Below, piece by piece: positions 1 to 8,412 of a stretch of 64,000 nucleotides of DNA. Below the pieces are notes generated by a model. It saw nothing but the letters and a program-made list of their open reading frames with translations, had not been told where the DNA came from and searched no databases. The position numbers and the translations under genes were made by a program. The stretch comes from CAIYZT01 sp052387855 (GTDB lineage Bacteria; Pseudomonadota; Alphaproteobacteria; Rhodobacterales; Rhodobacteraceae): assembly GCA_052387855.1 (NCBI GenBank), contig JBQTIT010000031.1:1-64000 (forward strand). The letters are read 5' to 3'. The stretch's first letter is position 1, and the number at the start of each line of letters is the position of its first letter.

Positions 1-640
1 AAAGGAAAACGCACTGCGTTTTCCCGCCCGTGTGGGAACGCATCCGGTAGACCGGTTCCGCATTCGACCGATAGGCCAGCGCCCGACCCGGCGGGAGCGG
101 AGCGCCCGCCAGGGGCGGGGCGGGCGCTGGCCGAGGGCCGTTGGGGCCCGCGGCCGGGGGTGGGGCGGGCGGCACGTAAGACCACGGCGATGGCCACCGC
201 CACGTCAGGCCGGGCGGAGAAGGAAACGCACCGCGTTTCCCCGCCCGTGTTGAGGCGTATCCGGCAGACTTGTTCGGCATTCCTGACAGAGGCCAGCGCC
301 TGACCTGGCTGGCGCGAAGCGCCCGCCGATGGCGGGGCGGGCGCTGGCCGAGGGCCTTTGGGGCCCTCGGCCGGGGATGGGGCAAGCGTCCGACATGACC
401 TCGGCGATGGCCTCGGCCAAGGTCGGGCGGAGAAGAGAAGGAATTGCCTTTCCCCGCCCGTCTGGGAACGGCCAAGGTATACCGGGTCCGCCCTCACACC
501 AGAGGCCAGCGCCCGCCAGGGGCGGGGCGGGCGCTGGCCGAGGGCCTTTGGGGCCCTCGACCGAGGGGACGGCCAAGCCATTGCATGACCTCGGCCTGTG
601 CCTCGGCCAGTTCGGGCGATCCCTCTGGGGGGCATGGCCG
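1..640 (-). repeat. Tandem array A of ~217-bp structured repeat
   Basis: Three consecutive units are visible, with recurring landmarks near 6, 223 and 439, giving a period of about 216-218 bases. The first unit may be cut by the window edge. Each unit holds several inverted repeats: a short hairpin such as GGAAACGC/GCGTTTCC beside CCGCCCGTGTGGG, and a long GC stem around GGCCAGCGCCCG and CGGGCGCTGGCC, followed by GGGCC-CCAAA-GGCCC on the minus strand. The array starts just past the stop of the minus-strand ABC exporter gene. The same unit recurs at 56160-56615 next to the 3' end of pepF, in the same orientation relative to that gene. No convincing protein gene lies in this stretch; the open frames follow the repeat and have no homology I recognise. 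Confidence 0.75.
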
Positions 641-664
641 ACGCCCGGCGCCGGCGCGCGCCCT

Positions 665-2431
665 TCACTGCATGAACTGCAACTCGGCCAGCCGGGCATA
701 CAGCCCGCCCTCGGCGATCAGCGCCTCGTGGCTGCCCTGCGCGACGATTCCGCCGTGGTCGAACACCAGGATGCGGTCGGCCTTCTTCACCGTGGCCAGT
801 CGGTGCGCCACCACCAAGAGCGTGCGCCCCTGCCCCAGCCGCTCCACCGCGCGCTGCACCAGCCGCTCGCTTTCCGCGTCCAGCGCCGAGGTCGCCTCGT
901 CCAGAAGCAGCACCCGCGCATCGCGCAGGATCGCCCGGGCGATGGCGATGCGCTGTTTCTGCCCGCCCGACAGCATCACCCCCCGCTCGCCCAGCGCCGA
1001 GCCGTACCCCCCCGGCAGCGCCTCGATGAAATCATGCGCCGCGGCGGCGGCGGCGGCGGCCTCGACCTCGGCATCGCTGGCCTCGGGACGGCCGAAACGG
1101 ATGTTCTCGCGCGCAGAGGTGGCAAAGATCACCGGATCCTGCGGCACCAGCGCCATCGCCCGGCGGAAATCGGCGCGGGCCATGTCGCGCAGGTCGGTCC
1201 CGTCAAGCCGGATCGCGCCGCTTTGCGGATCGTAAAACCGCATCAGAAGTTGCAGCACGGTCGACTTGCCCGCGCCCGAGGGGCCGACCAGCGCCACGGT
1301 CTCGCCCGGCTCGACCACAAAGCTGACCCCGTTCAGCGCCCGGTGACCGGGCCGCGAGGGATAGTTGAACCCGACCGCGTCAAAGACGATCTCGCCGCGC
1401 GCCGGCAAGGCCAGCGGCATGGGGCGCGGCGGGTCCTGCACCGAATCGCGCGCTGCCAGCATCTCGACCAGCCGCTCTGTCGCGCCGGCGGCGCGCTGCA
1501 TCTCGCCCCAGATCTCGGACAGCGCGCCGACAGAGCCCGCGACCATCACGGCATAGATCAGGAACTGCACCAGCGCGCCGGGGCTCATCACCCCCGACTG
1601 CACGTCGCGCGCGCCCATCCACAGCACGCCGACCACGCCCGAAAACACCAGAAAGATCACGATGACCGTCATCGCCGCCCGGGTGCCGATCCGCTTGCGC
1701 GCGCTTTCAAAGCTCTGCTCGGTCACCGCGCCGAAATCGGCCCGTGTCAGGTCCTCATGCGTAAAGGCCTGCACGGTCTGCGCCGCCGACAGCGCCTCGG
1801 ATGCCTTGCCCGAGGAATTGGCGATCCAGTCCTGATTTTCGCGCCCCAGATCGCGCAGGCGCCGGCCCAGCACCACGATGGGAACGATGATGGCCGGCAC
1901 GATCATCAGCACCAGCCCCGTCAGCTTCCACGAGGTCAGCGCCAAAAGCACGAGCCCGCCCAACAGCACCAGCACATTGCGCAGCGCGACCGAGACCGAA
2001 GAGCCGATCACCGACAGGATCAACGTGGTGTCCGTGGTGATCCGGCTCAGCACCTCGCCGGTCATCAGACGCTCGAAATAAGCCGGGCTCATGCCCACCG
2101 CCCGGTCAAACAGCGCGCGGCGGATGTCGGCGACCACCCGCTCGCCCAGCCGGGTGACGAAGTAATAGCGCACGCCGGTTCCCACGGCCAGCAGCAGCGC
2201 CACGCCCAGCGCCGCGCTGAAATAGTCGTTCAGCAGCGTCAGATCGCCGGTGCCGAAGCCGTCCACCACCTGCCGCACCGCGATCGGCATCACCAACGAG
2301 ACCGAGGCCGTCACGACCAGCGCCACCAGCGCCAGGACGACCATGGCGCGATAGGGCCGGATAAAGGGCCAGAGCCCGCGCAGGGCGCCGACGCGCCTGG
2401 ACTTTGCCCGCTCTTCGGTCTGATCGGCCAT
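665..2431 (-). CDS. ABC exporter, fused permease and ATPase (MsbA/LmrA type)
   Basis: This 588-residue protein is a half-size ABC exporter. An N-terminal six-helix membrane domain (about residues 25-310) is followed by an ATPase domain. The ATPase shows Walker A GPSGAGKST, signature LSGGQKQR, Walker B VLLLDEATSALD and the switch histidine in VVAHRLAT. Such proteins work as homodimers in the inner membrane and export lipids, drugs or other hydrophobic compounds; the substrate cannot be read from sequence. I chose the ATG at 2431 because GGAG lies upstream at good spacing and the product then begins just before the first helix. A longer frame reaches 2536 but adds only basic low-complexity residues. 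The gene stands alone, divergent from the hydrolase at 2571, and its 3' end abuts repeat array A. Confidence 0.9.
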   Translation of the reverse strand: MADQTEERAKSRRVGALRGLWPFIRPYRAMVVLALVALVVTASVSLVMPIAVRQVVDGFGTGDLTLLNDYFSAALGVALLLAVGTGVRYYFVTRLGERVVADIRRALFDRAVGMSPAYFERLMTGEVLSRITTDTTLILSVIGSSVSVALRNVLVLLGGLVLLALTSWKLTGLVLMIVPAIIVPIVVLGRRLRDLGRENQDWIANSSGKASEALSAAQTVQAFTHEDLTRADFGAVTEQSFESARKRIGTRAAMTVIVIFLVFSGVVGVLWMGARDVQSGVMSPGALVQFLIYAVMVAGSVGALSEIWGEMQRAAGATERLVEMLAARDSVQDPPRPMPLALPARGEIVFDAVGFNYPSRPGHRALNGVSFVVEPGETVALVGPSGAGKSTVLQLLMRFYDPQSGAIRLDGTDLRDMARADFRRAMALVPQDPVIFATSARENIRFGRPEASDAEVEAAAAAAAAHDFIEALPGGYGSALGERGVMLSGGQKQRIAIARAILRDARVLLLDEATSALDAESERLVQRAVERLGQGRTLLVVAHRLATVKKADRILVFDHGGIVAQGSHEALIAEGGLYARLAELQFMQ

Positions 2432-2570
2432 CCGCCTTGCTCCCGCCTGCTGCCCGTCCCACTTAGGCCCCCGCCGGCGGGCCCGCAAGGCCGCGCGCGC
2501 CCCGGGGACCCGGCTGCATCTTTTCCTTGGCGCCAAGCTCTGTCAGGTTGGCCCCAGGACAGGAGCCGAC

Positions 2571-3395
2571 ATGACCCGTTTCTTCACCGCATCAGACGGC
2601 GCACGCCTGGCCTATTCCGACCAGGGCACGGGAACACCCCTGCTCTGCCTGGCCGGGCTGACCCGCACCATGGCCGATTTCGATGACGTCGCCCCGCATC
2701 TGGGCGCGTTCCGGCTGATCCGGATGGATGCGCGCGGGCGCGGTCAAAGCCAGTGGACCGGGGCCGAAAGCTACACCGTCCCCCAAGAGGCAAAGGACGC
2801 GCTCGACCTTCTGGACCACCTCGGGCTGGCCAGCGCCGCGATCCTTGGCACCTCGCGCGGCGGGCTGATCGGCATGCTGATCGGGGCGCTGGCGCCGGAC
2901 CGCCTGGCCGGCCTGTGCCTCAACGACGTCGGACCGCAGCTTGAGCCGGCGGGGCTGGAGCGGATCAAGACCTATATCGGGCGCGCGCCCACCGCGCGCA
3001 GCCATGCCGAACTGGCCGAACGCCTGCCGGGGTACATGCCGGGGTTCACGGGCGTGCCGGCGGCGCGCTGGAGGGCCGAGGCGGAGCGGCACTATCTCCA
3101 GACGCCCGAGGGGCTGGCGCTCACCTATGACCCCGCCCTGCGGCAGGCGTTCCTGACCGCCCTTGCCGCCCCCCCGACCGATGGCTGGCCGCTGTTCGAC
3201 GCGCTGGCGGGCAAGCCGCTGGCGCTGATCCGGGGGGCGAACTCGGACCTGCTGTCGCCCCAGGTCGCGGCAAAGATGCGCCAGCGCCGGCCCGACATGA
3301 TCTTTGCCTCGGTGCCCGGCCGCGCCCATATCCCGTTTCTGGACGAGCCCGAAAGCCTGGCGGCTCTGGCTGCCTTTCACCGGGCGCTGGGATGA
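2571..3395 (+). CDS. Alpha/beta hydrolase
   Basis: A 274-residue alpha/beta-fold hydrolase. The nucleophile elbow is G-T-S-R-G-G near residue 95. The likely acid is the Asp in GANSDLL, and the catalytic His is in GRAHIPFLDEPE near the C-terminus. The substrate is unknown; these enzymes split ester, lactone or C-C bonds. The stop overlaps the start of the next gene by four bases (ATGA), so the two are very probably co-translated. A second, different hydrolase (PcaD-like) ends the same three-gene unit, which suggests a small catabolic pathway. Confidence 0.85.
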   Translation: MTRFFTASDGARLAYSDQGTGTPLLCLAGLTRTMADFDDVAPHLGAFRLIRMDARGRGQSQWTGAESYTVPQEAKDALDLLDHLGLASAAILGTSRGGLIGMLIGALAPDRLAGLCLNDVGPQLEPAGLERIKTYIGRAPTARSHAELAERLPGYMPGFTGVPAARWRAEAERHYLQTPEGLALTYDPALRQAFLTALAAPPTDGWPLFDALAGKPLALIRGANSDLLSPQVAAKMRQRRPDMIFASVPGRAHIPFLDEPESLAALAAFHRALG

Positions 3396-4378
3396 CCGAC
3401 ATCGCCCGCATCCGCGCCGCCGCCGCGCGGCTGGAGGGTCAGGCAAGGCTGACCCCGCTCCTGTCCTCGCCGCTCCTGGACCGCATCGCGGGCCGGCGGG
3501 TGCTGGTCAAGGCCGAATGCCTGCAATGGACCGGCAGCTTCAAGTATCGCGGCGCGCGGGCGGCGCTGTCGGCGCTGCCGGCAGGCCAGCGGGCGCGGGG
3601 CGTGCTGGCCTATTCCTCGGGCAACCATGGGCAGGGCGTGGCCCTTGCCGCCCGGCAGTACGGGGTGCCCGCCGTCGTGCTGATGCCGGCCGACGCCCCG
3701 GCGGTCAAGATCGACAACACGCGGGCCTACGGCGCCGAGGTGGTGCTGTACGACCGCGCCACGCAGGACCGCGACGCCCTGGGTGCGGCGCTGGCCGGGG
3801 CGCGCGGGCTGACGCTGGTGCGTCCCTTCGACGATGCCGAGGTGATCGCCGGGCAGGGCACCATCGGGCTTGAGATCGCGGCGCAGGCCCGGCAGGCCGG
3901 GGTGCTGTCCGCCGCCGTGCTGGTCCCCTGCGGCGGTGGCGGCATGACCGCCGGCATCGCCCTCGCCCTGGGTGCCGAGGCCCCCGCCCTGCGTGTCTGC
4001 CCGGTGGAGCCCGAGGGCTTTGACGACACCGCCCGCTCGCTGGCGGCCGGACGGGTGCTGCGCAATGCCCGCGCTTCGGGCTCGCTCTGCGATGCCATCG
4101 TCACGCCGCACCCCGGAGAGCTCACCTTTCCCATCCTTCAGCGCCTTTGCGGGCCGGGCCTGGTGGTCAGCGAGGAGCAGGCCCTGCACGCCATGGCGCT
4201 GGCCTTTCACCATCTGCGCATCGTGCTTGAACCGGGCGGCGCGGTGGCGCTGTCCGCCGCGCTCTTTGCGCCGGACCTGCCGGCTGCCGTGCTTGCGGTG
4301 GCCTCGGGCGGCAACGTCGACCCGGGCGTCTTTCGGCAGGCGCTGGAGCGCTATTCTTCCGGCGGAGATCGGTCATGA
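3392..4378 (+). CDS. PLP-dependent threonine/serine dehydratase-like enzyme
   Basis: A 328-residue fold-type II PLP enzyme. The cofactor lysine lies in GSFKYRGA near residue 52, the substrate loop is SSGNHGQG, and the phosphate-binding glycine loop is PCGGGGM. The length fits a catabolic threonine/serine ammonia-lyase or a serine racemase/hydroxyaspartate dehydratase. It lacks the C-terminal ACT domain of biosynthetic IlvA, so feedback control by isoleucine is unlikely. It overlaps its neighbours by four bases on both sides. The family is confident; the exact substrate is not. Hydroxyaspartate dehydratase was considered, but no beta-hydroxyaspartate cycle partners are present. Confidence 0.85.
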   Translation: MTDIARIRAAAARLEGQARLTPLLSSPLLDRIAGRRVLVKAECLQWTGSFKYRGARAALSALPAGQRARGVLAYSSGNHGQGVALAARQYGVPAVVLMPADAPAVKIDNTRAYGAEVVLYDRATQDRDALGAALAGARGLTLVRPFDDAEVIAGQGTIGLEIAAQARQAGVLSAAVLVPCGGGGMTAGIALALGAEAPALRVCPVEPEGFDDTARSLAAGRVLRNARASGSLCDAIVTPHPGELTFPILQRLCGPGLVVSEEQALHAMALAFHHLRIVLEPGGAVALSAALFAPDLPAAVLAVASGGNVDPGVFRQALERYSSGGDRS

Positions 4379-5160
4379 GCCTGATCTGGCTCAAGGACCT
4401 GCGCCTGAATGCCGAGGTGAGCGGGCCCGCAGGCGCCCCGCCCCTGGTGCTGATCCATGCCCTCGGCACCGACATGTCGCTGTGGGACCATACCGTCGCG
4501 GCCCTGCCGGGTCACCGCATCCTGCGGTTCGACCTGCGCGGGCATGGCCGGTCCGACGTGCCCGCCCCGCCCTATGCCATGGGCGCGCTGATCCGCGATG
4601 CCGAACTCTTGATCGACCACTTCGCCCTTCGCGATGCCGTGGTGGTCGGCGTCTCGCTGGGCGGGCTGATCGCGCAGGGTCTGGCGACCAAGCGGCTGGA
4701 CCAGGTGCGCGCGCTGGTGCTGTCGAACACCGCCGCGCGCATCGGCAACCCCGACCTCTGGGCGCGGCGCGCGGCCGAGGTGGCTGCCGGCGGCCTCGAT
4801 GCCTACGCTCCGGGCGCCTTCGAGCGTATCCTGGGGCGCGGCTGGCAGGACCATCCGGACCTGGGCAGGCTGCGCCGGATGCTCTTGGAAACCCCGGTCC
4901 AGGGTTGGCTCGGCTGCGCCGCCGCCATCGCGGGGGCCGATTTCTTCACCCCCACCGCCGCCCTGACCCTGCCGAGCCTCCTCATCGCCGGCGGGCGCGA
5001 CGGCACCACGCCGCCCGACCTCGTGCGCGAGACGGCAGAGCTGATCCGCGGCCACCGCTTTGCCCTGATGCGCCGCGCCGGGCACCTGCCGATGCTGGAC
5101 AGCCCCGCCGAATTTGCTGCCCTCCTGCGCGGCTTTCTGGCCGAGATCGGCCATCTCTGA
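4375..5160 (+). CDS. 3-oxoadipate enol-lactonase-like alpha/beta hydrolase
   Basis: A 261-residue alpha/beta hydrolase resembling PcaD, which opens 3-oxoadipate enol-lactone in the protocatechuate branch of aromatic degradation. It shows the oxyanion region HALGTDMSLWD, the strand RFDLRGHGRSD, the nucleophile elbow G-V-S-L-G-G, Asp in GGRDGTTPP and His in AGHLPMLDSP. ATGA overlap ties it to the dehydratase upstream. No other pca genes are nearby, so the true substrate may be another lactone or ester. Confidence 0.75.
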   Translation: MSLIWLKDLRLNAEVSGPAGAPPLVLIHALGTDMSLWDHTVAALPGHRILRFDLRGHGRSDVPAPPYAMGALIRDAELLIDHFALRDAVVVGVSLGGLIAQGLATKRLDQVRALVLSNTAARIGNPDLWARRAAEVAAGGLDAYAPGAFERILGRGWQDHPDLGRLRRMLLETPVQGWLGCAAAIAGADFFTPTAALTLPSLLIAGGRDGTTPPDLVRETAELIRGHRFALMRRAGHLPMLDSPAEFAALLRGFLAEIGHL

Positions 5161-5219
5161 GGCTCCGGGGCCAACGCATTTGGCCAAGGGTGCCCCCCCA
5201 TCTCTCCCCCGCGCGGAGG

Positions 5220-5625
5220 GAGGGCGACACCCCCGTCGGTCAAGGGCGATGTCCTCTGGCACGTGGCACCCCCTCCCCCTCGTGGGGGGGGGTAGGGGTG
5301 GGGGCCCCCGCCAGATGCGAAAGCCCCGCCTGCGCCTCCCCCATCCCTCCCCCACGCGGGGGGAGGGCGGCACCCCAGTCGGTCAAGGGCGATTTCCTCT
5401 GGCACGTGGCACCCCCTCCCCCTCGTGGGGAGGGGCAGGGGTGGGGCCCCCGCCAGATGCGAAAGCCCCGCCTGCGCCCCCCTCCCCCTTCCCCCAGCAG
5501 TGGGAGGGCGGCATCCCCGGCGGGCAAGGGCGGTTTCCTCTGGCACGCGGCACCCCCTCCCCCTCGTGGGGAGGGGCAGGGGTGGGGCCCCGGCCAGATG
5601 CGAAAGCCCCGCCTGCGCCCCCAAT
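5220..5625. repeat. Three-copy imperfect tandem repeat, ~142-bp unit
   Basis: Three near-identical units follow each other, with the landmark CCTCTGGCACG at 5253, 5396 and 5537 (periods 143 and 141). Each unit contains an inverted repeat of the type CCCCCTCCCCCTCGTGGGG, a G-rich run and a conserved CCAGATGCGAAAGCCC. The stretch lies between the PcaD-like gene and the MFS gene; with the adjoining hairpin element it fills a 630-base gap without a protein gene. The unit is unrelated to the 217-bp repeat at the left end. Confidence 0.8.
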
Positions 5626-5633
5626 CCCCTGTG

Positions 5634-5705
5634 CACAAATATCCCACGGGGGAAGCCGTGCCGGCCCCTTCGGGCCGGGGCGGCGCGGGGGTGTGAGACC
5701 CCCAG
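5634..5705 (-). repeat. Two-hairpin dispersed element, copy 4
   Basis: Reads on the minus strand as a GGGGG/CCCCC hairpin, a second GC hairpin (CCGGCCC-CTTC-GGGCCGG at 5661-5678), then a CCCCCGTGGGATATTT tail. The layout matches the copies near 9145, 36678 and 50121, but the second stem has a different sequence. Unlike the others it does not follow a minus-strand gene; it lies upstream of the plus-strand MFS gene. Confidence 0.65.
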
Positions 5706-5733
5706 CCTTGCGCGGCCGGCGGACCGATCCGGC

Positions 5734-5761
5734 TTGACATGGTGGCCCGCCGCCGTAGGTA
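5734..5761 (+). promoter_or_regulatory. Possible sigma-70 type promoter of the MFS gene
   Basis: A perfect TTGACA hexamer at 5734-5739 is followed after 16 bases by TAGGTA, a weak -10, about 30 bases before the MFS start. The -35 is striking in this GC-rich context; the -10 is poor. Confidence 0.35.
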
Positions 5762-5791
5762 GCAGGCGTGCGGGTTCAAAGCAGGCAGATC

Positions 5792-7060
5792 ATGTCCAGC
5801 AGACCAAAGGCTGCCCTTCTCTTCATCCTTGCGACGGTCGCGCTCGATGCCATCGGCATCGGGCTGATCTTTCCGGTCACGCCAGAGCTGATGATTTCGG
5901 TCACCGGCGGCTCGGTCGGCGAGGCGGCGCTTTGGGGCGGGGTCATCACCGCCTCTTTCGCCGTGATGCAGTTCCTCTTCGGGCCCATCGTCGGCAATCT
6001 GTCCGACCACTACGGCCGCCGCCCGGTCCTCTTGATCTCGCTGGCGATGGTGGGGGCGAATTACGTGGTCATGGCCCTGACCGCATCGGTCTGGGTGCTG
6101 CTCGTGGCGCGGATGGTGGCCGGTATCGCCTCGGCCACGCATTCGACGGCCAACGCCTATATCGCCGACATCTCGGACCCCGACACCCGCGCCCGGCGCT
6201 TCGGGCTGGTCGGGGCGGCCTTTGGACTTGGGTTCATCGCCGGGCCGGCCCTGGGCGGGCTGGTCGGCGCGATCGACCCCCGGGCGCCGTTCTGGATGGC
6301 GGCGGGCCTGGCGGCGGCCAACCTGGCCCTTGGCGCGATGGTGATGCGCGAAAGCCTGCCGCAAGAGTTGCGCCGGCCGTTTTCGCTGGCGCGGGCCAAT
6401 CCGCTGACCTCTCTCACCGCGATCCGGCGCCTGCCGGGGCTCAAGGTGCTTCTGATCGTCACCTTCATCTATTCCCTGACCTTCAACGTCTGGCCCTCGG
6501 TCTGGGCCTATTTCGGGACCGAGACCTATGGCTGGAACGCAAGCTGGATCGGCCTGTCGCTGGCCCTGTTCGGCATCTGCATGGCCCTGGTGCAGGGGCT
6601 GCTGGTCGGCCCCGTGATCCGCCATCTGGGCGAGCGGCGGACCGTGCTGGCCGGCTTTTCGGTCGAAACCCTCAGCTATAGCTTTCTGGCCTTCAACGGC
6701 TCGGGCCTGCTGGCGCTGATCTCGACCCCGTTCTCGGCGCTGGGCGGGATCACCGGCCCGGCCCTGTCGGCCCTGTCGAGCCGCGCCACGCCGCAGAACC
6801 AGCAGGGCGAGTTGCAGGGGGTGATGACCTCGATCAACGCGCTGGCGATGATCCTGGCGCCGCTGGTGATGACCTGGGTCTTTGGCGTCTTTTCGGGGCC
6901 CGCCGCCCCCGTCTACTTTCCCGGCGCGCCCTTCCTGCTGTCGGCCGGCCTGATGGTCGCTGCGGTGATAGTCTTTGTCGCCAGCCCGCGCGAGAATTCC
7001 CCCTCCGGCGCCGAGGCTGCGCCCAATTCGGGAGCCGCACCAGCAAAGGACAGCCCATGA
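5792..7060 (+). CDS. MFS drug/solute exporter, TetA-like
   Basis: A major facilitator transporter of 422 residues from the ATG at 5792; a GTG eight codons earlier at 5768 is possible. Twelve hydrophobic segments are visible, with the family loop motif GNLSDHYGRRPVLL between helices 2 and 3 and the drug-exporter signature GLGFIAGPALGGLVG in helix 5. It resembles the tetracycline/multidrug TetA group and would act as a proton-driven exporter in the inner membrane. Its stop overlaps the start of the enolase-superfamily gene (ATGA), so the transporter may serve a sugar acid or related metabolite rather than a drug. Confidence 0.85.
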   Translation: MSSRPKAALLFILATVALDAIGIGLIFPVTPELMISVTGGSVGEAALWGGVITASFAVMQFLFGPIVGNLSDHYGRRPVLLISLAMVGANYVVMALTASVWVLLVARMVAGIASATHSTANAYIADISDPDTRARRFGLVGAAFGLGFIAGPALGGLVGAIDPRAPFWMAAGLAAANLALGAMVMRESLPQELRRPFSLARANPLTSLTAIRRLPGLKVLLIVTFIYSLTFNVWPSVWAYFGTETYGWNASWIGLSLALFGICMALVQGLLVGPVIRHLGERRTVLAGFSVETLSYSFLAFNGSGLLALISTPFSALGGITGPALSALSSRATPQNQQGELQGVMTSINALAMILAPLVMTWVFGVFSGPAAPVYFPGAPFLLSAGLMVAAVIVFVASPRENSPSGAEAAPNSGAAPAKDSP

Positions 7061-8292
7061 AGATCAAGGACCTCGAGATTTTCGTCGTCGCCCCGCCGGC
7101 CCCCGGCTGGGGCGGGCGCTACTGGATCTTTCCCAAGATCACCACCGACAACGGCATCGTCGGCTATGGCGAATGCTATGCCTCCACCGTCGGCCCCAAG
7201 GCGATGAAGGCGGTGATCGAGGATGTGTTCGAGCGCCAAATGCTGGGCGAGAGCCCGGAAAACATCGAGCTGATGTACCGGCGCGTCTATTCCTCGGGCT
7301 TCACGCAGCGGCCTGACCCCACGGTGATGGGCGCCTTCGCCGGGCTTGAAATCGCCTGCTGGGACATCCTCGGCAAGGCGCGGGGCCGGCCCGTCTGGGC
7401 GCTGATCGGCGGGCGGATGAACGACCGGGTGCGCAGCTACACCTATCTTTACCCCCAGCCGCATCTGGACGCAGCCGAATTCTGGGTCAACGCCGACTGG
7501 CAGGCCGAAGAGGCCGCGCGCATGGTGGCCTTGGGCTTTACCGCCGTCAAGTTCGACCCCGCCGGCCCCTACACGATCCGAGGCGGGCATCAGCCGGCGA
7601 TGTCGGACATCGCCCGCTCGGTCCAGTTCTGCGCCAAGATCCGCGCGGCGGTGGGCGACAAGGCCGATCTGCTCTTTGGCACGCATGGCCAGTTCACCAC
7701 CCAGGGCGCCATCCGCCTTGGCCGCGAGCTGGAGCCTTACAACCCGCTCTGGTACGAAGAGCCGATCCCGCCGGACAACCTGCTGGAGTTTGCCGAGGTC
7801 GCGCGGCAGGTGCGCATCCCCATCGCCACCGGCGAGCGTCTGACCACCAAGACCGAGTTCGGCATGCTCCTGCGCGCCGGGGGGGTCAAGATCCTGCAAC
7901 CGGCGCTGGGCCGGCTTGGCGGCATCCTGGAGGCGCGCAAGCTGTCGGCCATCGCCGAGATCTTCAACGCCGAAATGGCGCCGCATCTTTACGCCGGCCC
8001 GGTGGAATGGGCCGCGAACGTGCATCTGGCGGTGTCGATCCCGAACCTCTTGATCGCCGAGACGATCCAGACCGGTGGCGCGTTCCATCTGGCGCTGATC
8101 AAGAACACGCTGAAGTGGGAAGACGGCTACATCCTGCCGCCCGAGGCGCCGGGCCTTGGCATCGACTTTGACGAGGATCTGGCCCGCGCCCATCCCTTTA
8201 CCGGGACCGGGCTGCACCTGCAGATGCAGGAGGCGCCCTGCGACTATCGCCACGGCAACCGGTTCGAGGGCGGCGCGCCGTCCAAGGCCTGA
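7057..8292 (+). CDS. Mandelate racemase/galactonate dehydratase family enzyme
   Basis: A 411-residue enolase-superfamily protein. A capping domain covers about residues 1-125, followed by a beta-barrel. Visible active-site positions are K165 in VKFDP, E234 in YEEP, E260 in ATGER and H310 in APHL. The usual first metal ligand is Asp in a D-x-H-G motif; here the motif reads G208-T-H210-G-Q, so Asp is replaced by Gly while the His is kept. Related enzymes dehydrate or isomerise sugar acids such as galactonate or galactarolactone. It overlaps the MFS gene by four bases and is probably co-expressed with it. Reaction and substrate cannot be assigned. Confidence 0.8.
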   Translation: MKIKDLEIFVVAPPAPGWGGRYWIFPKITTDNGIVGYGECYASTVGPKAMKAVIEDVFERQMLGESPENIELMYRRVYSSGFTQRPDPTVMGAFAGLEIACWDILGKARGRPVWALIGGRMNDRVRSYTYLYPQPHLDAAEFWVNADWQAEEAARMVALGFTAVKFDPAGPYTIRGGHQPAMSDIARSVQFCAKIRAAVGDKADLLFGTHGQFTTQGAIRLGRELEPYNPLWYEEPIPPDNLLEFAEVARQVRIPIATGERLTTKTEFGMLLRAGGVKILQPALGRLGGILEARKLSAIAEIFNAEMAPHLYAGPVEWAANVHLAVSIPNLLIAETIQTGGAFHLALIKNTLKWEDGYILPPEAPGLGIDFDEDLARAHPFTGTGLHLQMQEAPCDYRHGNRFEGGAPSKA

Positions 8293-8412
8293 GGACGGGC
8301 GGGGCGGCCCCGATCGCGCCCGGCGGCGCATCGGGGCTGTCGCGGCCACCTGAAATGGCCTATGCTGGGCCAAAGGGCGCCGGCCTGCGCATGGTAGGGA
8401 GACCTTCGTTCA

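Noticed and set aside
329..2686. Long plus-strand open frame opposite the ABC exporter gene
   Set aside because: High-GC shadow of the real minus-strand gene; composition is His/Gln/Arg-rich and no family motif is present. Many similar shadows exist opposite other genes and were left out.
3392..4378. Beta-hydroxyaspartate dehydratase of the glyoxylate-assimilating cycle
   Set aside because: The family fits, but none of the other cycle enzymes or the regulator is next to it, so only the broad class is given.
5220..5625. CRISPR array
   Set aside because: The repeated unit is ~142 bases with near-identical whole units, not short repeats split by unique spacers, and no cas genes are nearby.
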